Source of the DNA: Arthrobacter ipis
GTDB lineage: Bacteria; Actinomycetota; Actinomycetes; Actinomycetales; Micrococcaceae
Length of the DNA: 64,000 bases
Direction of reading: 5' to 3'
NCBI RefSeq assembly: GCF_014694315.1
Contig: NZ_JAAOXD010000001.1
Coordinates: forward strand, 355,697 to 419,696
Each line of letters begins with the position of its first letter. Position 1 is the first letter of the stretch. The notes below the pieces were generated by a model. It was not told where the DNA came from. It ran no database searches and worked only from the letters and a program-made list of their open reading frames with translations. Shown one piece after another: positions 58,832 to 64,000 of the stretch. A program made the translations under genes and the position numbers.

Positions 58832-60135
58832 GATGCTTCCATTCCATAGCGGTAGTCGTTGGCGCCCAGGGACATGCTGTTGACTGAGGCGAAGTGCGGG
58901 CGCCAGGCGAGGCGGATCTTGCCGGTTTCGCCGTGGCGGTTCTTTTCGATGATCAGTTCTATTTCGCCTTCCATTTCTTGGTCGTCGCGGTGGAGCAAGA
59001 TGATGTTGTCCGCGTGCGCCTCGATGCCGCCGGACTCCCGCAGGTCGGCCATAGTGGGGCGCGTGTCAGATCGCTGTGTGGATCCGCGGTTCACCTGCGC
59101 GAGCGCTAGGACATGTGTGTCGAACTCCTTCGCGAGGTGCTTGCAGTCCTCGGCGATCCGGGATACCTGGCGCTCCCGCATATCCCGAGGATCGGCGGGG
59201 GCGCACAGCTGCAGGTAGTCGAGGACGACCAGTGGGACGGGGCCACGCCTAGCCCACGTTCGGACGGTCGCCCGGACCTGGGCCATAGTGATCCGTGAGG
59301 CTTCCTCTATGTAGACCGGCCAATCGGCGGCCCTCGCAGTGAGGCGTGCGATCTTAGCCCAGTCGGCCTCGCCAAGGTTGTGGGAATTGATCTTGTGGAG
59401 GTCGATTCCTTCCGAAGCTGCGGCCATGCGTCCGACCACTTCGTGTTCTTTCATCTCAAGTGAGAAGAAGCCCACACCGTACTCCGCCGCGGCGACGGCC
59501 GCGCAGCCGGCGACGAGGGACTTGCCCACAGCTGGCCGGGCGCCCATGACGGTGAGCTGGCCGGGGTGCCAGCCACCGTTGAACTTGTGGTCGAGCTCTG
59601 ACCATCCGGTCGGGTAGGAGCGCCCCTTCGGCGCTGACCAGAGATTCACGGCGTCCTCCAGCGCTGCCGAGAACGTCCGGATCCTGATGCCCGTCGCTTC
59701 GTTGGCTGTCGCGTCGAGGGTTACCCGTGCCTCGTCCAACACGCCTTCAGTCTCATCCCATGCAGCGGTGGCCGACATCTGCTGCAGCTTCAGCCCGACG
59801 TCTGCCAGACGCCGGAGCCTCGCGGTTCCGGTGACAATGCTCGCGTAGTGGCCGGCGGCCGAACGGACCGGGGCTGCTTCCATGCACTGGTGCAGGTACG
59901 TCGCCTCCAGCCCCTTGATGGGCGAGGAGATGAGTTTCTGCGACACGGCGAGCGCCGTGACCGGACGTCCCGCCCGAGATTCGGTCAGGATCATGTCCCA
60001 CAGTTGCTCGTGCTGCGGCGAGTAGAAGTCCTCGGCCTTCAGGTTGACCTCTTCCAGCGCTCGCTGGTCCAGCAGCACGGCCCCGATGACGGCACGTTCA
60101 GCGTCCACGTCCTGCCGCGGCGTCCTGTCGGTCAT
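58828..60135 (-). CDS. Replicative DNA helicase, DnaB-like
   Basis: 435 residues. N-terminal domain DAERAVIGAVLLDQRALEEV, linker, and RecA-like motor with Walker A GARPAVGKS (198-206), FFSLEMKEHEVVGRM, Walker B VVLDYLQL (303-310) and the DLRESGGIEAHADNIILLHR arginine-finger region. It unwinds phage DNA ahead of the host polymerase. It overlaps the organizer gene by 4 nt. Confidence 0.94.
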   Translation of the reverse strand: MTDRTPRQDVDAERAVIGAVLLDQRALEEVNLKAEDFYSPQHEQLWDMILTESRAGRPVTALAVSQKLISSPIKGLEATYLHQCMEAAPVRSAAGHYASIVTGTARLRRLADVGLKLQQMSATAAWDETEGVLDEARVTLDATANEATGIRIRTFSAALEDAVNLWSAPKGRSYPTGWSELDHKFNGGWHPGQLTVMGARPAVGKSLVAGCAAVAAAEYGVGFFSLEMKEHEVVGRMAAASEGIDLHKINSHNLGEADWAKIARLTARAADWPVYIEEASRITMAQVRATVRTWARRGPVPLVVLDYLQLCAPADPRDMRERQVSRIAEDCKHLAKEFDTHVLALAQVNRGSTQRSDTRPTMADLRESGGIEAHADNIILLHRDDQEMEGEIELIIEKNRHGETGKIRLAWRPHFASVNSMSLGANDYRYGMEAS

Positions 60136-61211
60136 GCTGCCACCCCCAATTTCCGTTTAGCTTCCGCCAGGCGCTCGGCGTTGTGCAGCGCCCGTTGTTC
60201 CTTCTTCCACGCGATTTCACCAGCGACGTCCAGCCCTTCCGGCGGTGTCCCCGGCTGCCAAACATCCCGACCCAGGACCGCATCCACGTCGATCTCACCG
60301 TGAAAGCCGGCGGCCGGAGCCTTTGCCCCGACGCCGGCCTTTGCCTTGAGCTGGTCGAACTTCTCCCGGAGCTTCGACATGGACAGAATATTGCCCCGCC
60401 AGAACTCATCGCTGGTGGCCCACCGGATCATCCACGAGACCTGCTTGACGTCATAGCCATCCCGGTCCAGAAGAAGCCTGGCCGCGTCGCGGTTCTTCTT
60501 GTTCCTAGATGGCCTCTTGGAGCCGTTCGCCTCCAAGCAGGAATCAAGAAGATCAAGGAGTTCCTCAACGTCGGGTCGCGGGATTTCGTCAGAAATCTCC
60601 GACGAAGAAGTATCTTCTTTAGAAGATGTAGCAGTAGCAGTAGCTGTTCGCATAGAAACGCTATTCAGATCCTTTGCCAAGGGCTTTGCCAAAGCGCTTC
60701 CATAATCCTTGTCCTGTTCTTGCCTAAGCCCGCGGCAAACCGCTTTCATATCGCTTGCCTTAGCCTTGAGGATCGTCCGCACCTTCGGATGCCCCCAGAG
60801 GGCGAGATCCGGCTGCTCAGAATGAAGCTTCTGGATCTCGAAGGCAAAGAATTCCTTAATGGCGGAAGACGCGATGCCGGCGAAGTCGTTAGCCATCGTG
60901 ACGTGAAGACGGGGGTGCTTCACGACCCCGTCGTGCCTGGCGAACGATCGGACAAGCACCTCCTCAGTGGAGTCGTCGGCGAAGACGAATGCTGCCGCTG
61001 ACAGCTCGGCAGCATCCCCCAAGACATCGTCGACAGTCCGGCCTCGGGTCAGGGCGGCGAGGCGACCGGGCCGCCAGTCAGCCACGCCAGCGTAGTTCAA
61101 GGTCGGGTGGGTCAGGATCAGCTGGTAAAGGTGCTGGGCGCCCATTGAGAGGGCCCGCCAGTCCTCGTCGGCCCACAGGTCGACGCGGATGTTCGCACGG
61201 TCTCTAGCCAA
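60132..61211 (-). CDS. Phage replication organizer / initiator-like protein
   Basis: A TTG start at 61211, preceded by AAGGAG, gives 359 residues and an 8-nt overlap with the gene before. The N-terminal part (IRVDLWADEDWRALSMGAQH, YAGVADWRPGRLAALT) looks like a winged helix. The C-terminal part (QVSWMIRWATSDEFWRGNIL, SMSKLREKFDQL) resembles DnaD/phage-organizer tails. A Ser/Thr-rich linker joins them. It probably recognises the origin and brings in the helicase. Confidence 0.78.
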   Translation of the reverse strand: MARDRANIRVDLWADEDWRALSMGAQHLYQLILTHPTLNYAGVADWRPGRLAALTRGRTVDDVLGDAAELSAAAFVFADDSTEEVLVRSFARHDGVVKHPRLHVTMANDFAGIASSAIKEFFAFEIQKLHSEQPDLALWGHPKVRTILKAKASDMKAVCRGLRQEQDKDYGSALAKPLAKDLNSVSMRTATATATSSKEDTSSSEISDEIPRPDVEELLDLLDSCLEANGSKRPSRNKKNRDAARLLLDRDGYDVKQVSWMIRWATSDEFWRGNILSMSKLREKFDQLKAKAGVGAKAPAAGFHGEIDVDAVLGRDVWQPGTPPEGLDVAGEIAWKKEQRALHNAERLAEAKRKLGVAA

Positions 61212-61614
61212 CGCGTAGCGCTCCTTCCGCTGTCTGGAATTCTTCGATCGACTGTCCGGAACGCCGGTACGCCCGGTAGTCGGCGGCAGACCATTCGCCC
61301 GTTGCCACCAGTGCCCGCAGTCTGGCGACTGGCGGTACCCCGTGGCCGTCGACATGGTCGGCGGCGTTCGCCTCCAAGGTTCCGCATCGCCGAAGGCGGA
61401 CGCCCTCGTTCTCCAGGATGTGCGCCTTCAGATCGCCGGGGTAGGCGGGCCGCTTATACGGCTTTGAATGAAACGCCAGAACAGCCTCTGACGCGTCTTT
61501 GAGAGAGTGCTGACCGAGGATGTCGAACCAGGCACAAATCTGTTCGGGCGTGAACGTTCGGGCCTCCAGCAACTCGAGCTTCCCCAGCACATAGCGAAGT
61601 TCGCTCAGGTCCAT
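61204..61614 (-). CDS. Helicase loader-like phage protein
   Basis: 136 residues. The N-terminal block (RTFTPEQICAWFDILGQHSL, DASEAVLAFHSKP, YPGDLKAHILENEG) has the helical pattern of G39P-like helicase loader/inhibitors. A helical C-terminal tail with WSAADYRAYRRSGQ follows. It lies in front of the organizer and DnaB genes. Family placement is by pattern only. Confidence 0.65.
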   Translation of the reverse strand: MDLSELRYVLGKLELLEARTFTPEQICAWFDILGQHSLKDASEAVLAFHSKPYKRPAYPGDLKAHILENEGVRLRRCGTLEANAADHVDGHGVPPVARLRALVATGEWSAADYRAYRRSGQSIEEFQTAEGALRVG

Positions 61615-61985
61615 CAGTTCCCATCCTTGTCTTCCTCGACGGCAGTTCCGAGCGCATCCTTGGCCATGATCAGCAGGTCAGCCGCGAGTTCGATCGCTTG
61701 CAGCGGCATGAGGTGAGTATCAGACTCACCCGGTTCCTTAGACGTCCATAGGTCGATGCTTCGACTGTTCGTGGCGGCGTTCCACACTGGGGTCACGATG
61801 TACTGACGATTGACGACGTCGTTACCGATCCAACGCTGCTCGCTGCCCTTGGTCATGGCGAAGCCCACGGGCGGGATTGGCCAAGGGCCAAGCTCGTCCA
61901 GCATCCGCATAAAGGTGGGGAAGTCGCCGGCCATATCGCCCAGTTCTCGCAGCGTGGCCGGCCTCTTGATAGCATTGGTGCTCAC
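61614..61985 (-). CDS. Hypothetical phage early protein
   Basis: 123 residues. Blocks such as RELGDMAGDFPTFMRMLDEL, GPWPIPPVGFAMTKGSEQRW and LMPLQAIELAADLLIMAKDA suggest a small alpha/beta protein. Unknown function. It overlaps the next gene by 1 nt and the preceding one by ATGA. Confidence 0.7.
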   Translation of the reverse strand: MSTNAIKRPATLRELGDMAGDFPTFMRMLDELGPWPIPPVGFAMTKGSEQRWIGNDVVNRQYIVTPVWNAATNSRSIDLWTSKEPGESDTHLMPLQAIELAADLLIMAKDALGTAVEEDKDGN

Positions 61986-62176
61986 AGGAATCGCTCCTTC
62001 TTAACGGTTGTTGATTCTTCGGCCGTGGCGTGTTCTTTGGCGAGAGCGCCACGGCTTTCTTCTGTCTCATACGGGTTCTTCGCGGCAACTGCGGCACCGT
62101 TCAGTGGTCCTTCGCGAGATGTTCCGTGCCAGTAGCCGGATTCCCACGCGCCGGCTAAATCGGCTTCGGTGATCAT
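61982..62176 (-). CDS. Small hypothetical early protein
   Basis: 64 residues, acidic and Ala/Glu-rich (ITEADLAGAWESGYWHGTSR, ESRGALAKEHATAEE). Overlaps with both neighbours (ATGA) support expression as part of the early operon. Confidence 0.65.
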   Translation of the reverse strand: MITEADLAGAWESGYWHGTSREGPLNGAAVAAKNPYETEESRGALAKEHATAEESTTVKKERFL

Positions 62177-62388
62177 GCCGACGCCTTGGATTCATCCAAC
62201 TGGGACTCCTCCCAAGCGAGTACGTCAGCCAAGCGGTAGCGCAAATGCTTGCCAATTCGCATTGCACGCGGACCTTTGTGGTAGACCCTCCATCCGTAGA
62301 TTGTTTGTAAAGGAACGCCCACTCGATCCGCCAAGTCTTGGGGGGATAGGTGTCGCTCATGGCCGTTGGGTGCGGACTGCGTACTCAA
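62173..62388 (-). CDS. Excisionase-like HTH protein (Xis candidate)
   Basis: A TTG start at 62388 with AAGGAGG 9 nt upstream gives 71 residues. HTH_17 domain: RHLSPQDLADRVGVPLQTIY and RAMRIGKHLRYRLADVLAWE. First gene of the leftward early operon, facing the repressor gene, and close to the integrase. It probably bends attachment-site DNA during excision and may also regulate. Confidence 0.8.
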   Translation of the reverse strand: MSTQSAPNGHERHLSPQDLADRVGVPLQTIYGWRVYHKGPRAMRIGKHLRYRLADVLAWEESQLDESKASA

Positions 62389-62510
62389 TGGAAATGGCCT
62401 CCTTGTTCGAGCCCGATTGTTCGTGCTGGAATCGACGGTATTCGAATCTGATGAAAGATACAAGTCAAAGTCGAAAGGCAGATATTCGATTTTGAGTGTA
62501 TGCTCAACCC
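62389..62510. promoter_or_regulatory. Lysis-lysogeny switch region
   Basis: 122 nt between the divergent Xis-like and repressor genes. TATTCGA occurs at 62439-62445 (within TATTCGAAT) and again at 62483-62489, with related GTTCGA and TTGTTCG near 62404 and 62417, so repeated repressor sites are likely. TATGCT at 62499-62504 is a possible -10 box ending 6 nt before the repressor ATG. Confidence 0.6.
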
Positions 62511-63308
62511 ATGAACTCCACACCCGATGAAGAGATAGGCCTGCGACTCCAGCAAGTGCGGGAGCGTCAGAACCTGAACCAAGCGCAGGCTGTGCGCGCA
62601 TTGCGTAGCGTCGGCCTTGTTTGGTCACAAGGCACTTTGTCTAAGGTCGAATCCGGCATTCGCCCCGTCCGACTCGCTGAGCTGCCGTCGATTTCTAGGG
62701 CCCTGGGTGTCAGTCAGAGTGACTTGCTTGCACCAGAGGATCCCATTGCAACCACTCTGGAGCGGATGAGAGTCGTGGAGTCAACGGCGAGGGAGGCGTA
62801 CTCGGACCTCCGATACCGATACTTGAGCGCAGCGGCTACGAGGCGAAGCATCCAGCTCCTGGTTGAGCTCTCGGAAGGTCGACCAGGCCCTTACGCGGTC
62901 TCCTGCTCTTCGACGCGGTTCCTTCAGGATGGCCTGCGTGATGAATATTCCGCCACCGGCCTGTCTCCGGAAGACGCTTTGGCTCGCATGGGTGTCAATT
63001 TCGTTGCATCGGAGGGGGTCAAGGTCGAATCGGAAGATGACTGGCAAGCGATCAACGACTCGCTCCCCGAGGATTATAAGTTGGCTCTGGGGTGGGAGGA
63101 CGTCGAACGTATGCGGGAGGCGCCAGCCGATTCAGGGTACAACTCAATCGCACATATTCAACGGACTCTGACCGAACACGCCATGGGGAAGGCCCTAGAG
63201 GCCAAGTTCCCACAAGTTACGTTCACTGCTGCAAATGAGCCAAGGCTGGGATACCACTTCAAGGAAAATCTGGTGATCTCCGGGATTCAGGAGTCCGATG
63301 ATGCCTAG
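62511..63308 (+). CDS. XRE-family repressor (immunity repressor candidate)
   Basis: 265 residues from the ATG at 62511. An N-terminal HTH_3 domain (EEIGLRLQQVRERQNLNQAQ, then WSQGTLSKVESGIRPVRLAE and LGVSQSDLLA, about 7-75) is followed by a helical linker and a C-terminal domain without an evident LexA-type protease dyad. No ribosome binding site is seen; the -10-like box places the transcript start at the ATG, so it may be leaderless. Its stop overlaps the integrase start, so the two are cotranscribed. Confidence 0.82.
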   Translation: MNSTPDEEIGLRLQQVRERQNLNQAQAVRALRSVGLVWSQGTLSKVESGIRPVRLAELPSISRALGVSQSDLLAPEDPIATTLERMRVVESTAREAYSDLRYRYLSAAATRRSIQLLVELSEGRPGPYAVSCSSTRFLQDGLRDEYSATGLSPEDALARMGVNFVASEGVKVESEDDWQAINDSLPEDYKLALGWEDVERMREAPADSGYNSIAHIQRTLTEHAMGKALEAKFPQVTFTAANEPRLGYHFKENLVISGIQESDDA

Positions 63309-64000
63309 GCCGCCGCTGCAGATCGGGACTTGGGGCAAGATCAGCAGGGACGAGGTCTCGCCAGGCGTATGGCGTGCGATGGCCAGATTCAGAGACTTTG
63401 ATGGAGTGACCCGCAAAGTCGAGGCCCGGGCGATCGCCAAGTCGAAGAATGACCGCGGCTCGAAGGCGGAGCAGACATTGATCTCCGCGTTGAAAGAACG
63501 GGGGATGCCGGCCGGTGAGGACATCACGGCGGATACCCGGCTGAATAGGTTGGCGGAGGTTTGGTGGGTTGAGTTCATGGATCAGGACCGCGCTATCAAC
63601 ACGCAGCGGCGCTACCGGGAAGTCCTTGACTCCTACGTCAGCCCCGGGGTCGGCGGGCTTGCGATCAGAGAGGCGACGGTATCTCGTCTGGATCGCTTCC
63701 TCAAGGCGACGAGGACGAAGCACGGCAACGGATCTGCGAAACTCGCCAAGACCGTCTTGTCGGCCATGCTCGGTCTTGCGGCACGCCACGGTGCCATCGC
63801 ATCTAATCCTCTTCGGGACGTAGCGAAAGTCCCTGTGAACCGGAAAGAGGTGCGGGCGCTGACCGTGGAGGAGGCGGCCGCTCTTCGAGCCGGCTTGGGC
63901 CAATGGCAATTGGACTCGAGTCCCCGCGGACGCAAGCGGCCGAACGACCTGCTTGATGTAGTCGATATCATGCTCGCTACCGGTGCCAGGATAGGCGAAG
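63301..64000 (+). CDS. Tyrosine-type phage integrase (cut by the window edge)
   Basis: The start is at 63301 (an adjacent in-frame ATG lies at 63298), and 233 codons are seen without a stop. An arm-binding-like N-terminal domain (QIGTWGKISRDEVSPGVWRA, FRDFDGVTRKVEARAI) is followed by the SAM-like core-binding domain (LAEVWWVEFMDQDRAI, TQRRYREVLDSYV, FLKATRTKHG). The beginning of the catalytic domain carries the first catalytic Arg in MLATGARIGE. It directs integration into tRNA-Arg. The rest lies right of 64,000. It overlaps the repressor gene by 8 nt. Confidence 0.93.
   Translation, partial: MPRPPLQIGTWGKISRDEVSPGVWRAMARFRDFDGVTRKVEARAIAKSKNDRGSKAEQTLISALKERGMPAGEDITADTRLNRLAEVWWVEFMDQDRAINTQRRYREVLDSYVSPGVGGLAIREATVSRLDRFLKATRTKHGNGSAKLAKTVLSAMLGLAARHGAIASNPLRDVAKVPVNRKEVRALTVEEAAALRAGLGQWQLDSSPRGRKRPNDLLDVVDIMLATGARIGE

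Larger units (their letters stand above)
28338..64000. mobile_element. Siphovirus-type prophage (right end outside the window)
   Basis: At least 35.6 kb runs from the tRNA-Arg attachment core to the integrase, which is cut by the window edge. Complete modules are present: packaging, head, connector, long non-contractile tail (major tail protein, frameshifted chaperone, 1,673-residue tape measure), tail tip, lysis, replication, Xis-like/repressor switch and integrase. The head, tail and replication operons mostly have overlapping stop/start codons. Accessory genes occupy the left arm. The split small terminase and a few remnants leave open whether it can still be induced. Confidence 0.95.

Overview
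The window looks like a chromosome segment of a high-GC actinobacterium of the Micrococcaceae (Arthrobacter/Pseudarthrobacter type). The evidence is GC-rich codon use, a polyprenol-phosphomannose mannosyltransferase of the MptB type, a long GapB-like glyceraldehyde-3-phosphate dehydrogenase, an oligoribonuclease next to tRNA-His, an actinobacterial type-A RNase P RNA and many actinobacterial regulator families. The genus is inferred from protein resemblance, not from a marker gene.

Positions 1-28,330 are host chromosome. A sugar-acid block (about 0.2-6.7 kb) holds a 2-hydroxyacid dehydrogenase divergent from a 3-hydroxyisobutyrate-dehydrogenase-like enzyme, a gluconate 5-dehydrogenase-like SDR, an L-idonate 5-dehydrogenase-like enzyme, a FadR-type regulator and 6-phosphogluconate dehydrogenase (gnd). 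Together they suggest conversion of ketogluconate or idonate towards gluconate and the pentose phosphate pathway. Housekeeping genes follow: cysE-cysK, msrA, a Nif3-like protein, a coiled-coil zinc-ribbon protein, yaaA, a secreted esterase, rnpB, the GapB-like enzyme, a secreted HNH nuclease, def, tRNA-His, orn, mptB-like and an AlkD-like glycosylase. At 21.6-26.0 kb a LacI-type repressor faces a three-gene carbohydrate operon (Gfo/Idh/MocA oxidoreductase, DUF993 aldolase-like protein, sugar-phosphate isomerase). That operon is wrecked by four frameshifts and one in-frame deletion. An SRPBCC protein, a LapA-domain protein and a secreted metallophosphoesterase lead up to the prophage.

From 28,338 to beyond the right edge lies a siphovirus-type prophage. 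Its left end is a 3'-half remnant of tRNA-Arg(CCU), read as attL. Its right end carries a C1-type repressor overlapping a tyrosine integrase that runs off the window. The left arm (28.5-34.5 kb) is accessory cargo: small HTH proteins, a three-gene PIN-domain operon, small secreted proteins, and a DUF6221 and another gene remnant. The late operon reads leftwards: HNH endonuclease, terminase, portal, MuF-like protein, scaffold, capsid, head-tail connectors, major tail protein, frameshifted tail chaperones, tape measure with a peptidase domain, tail-tip proteins, lysis genes, then two tail-fibre genes behind an intrinsic terminator. A rightward two-gene insert (56.9-57.6 kb) separates the late genes from the leftward replication operon (57.8-62.4 kb: Xis-like protein, helicase-loader-like protein, replication organizer, DnaB helicase, Zn-finger proteins).

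The points most worth checking are the multiply broken carbohydrate operon, the three-gene PIN module, the rightward moron pair, the terminator/alternative hairpin in front of the tail fibres, and the small terminase split between two frames.
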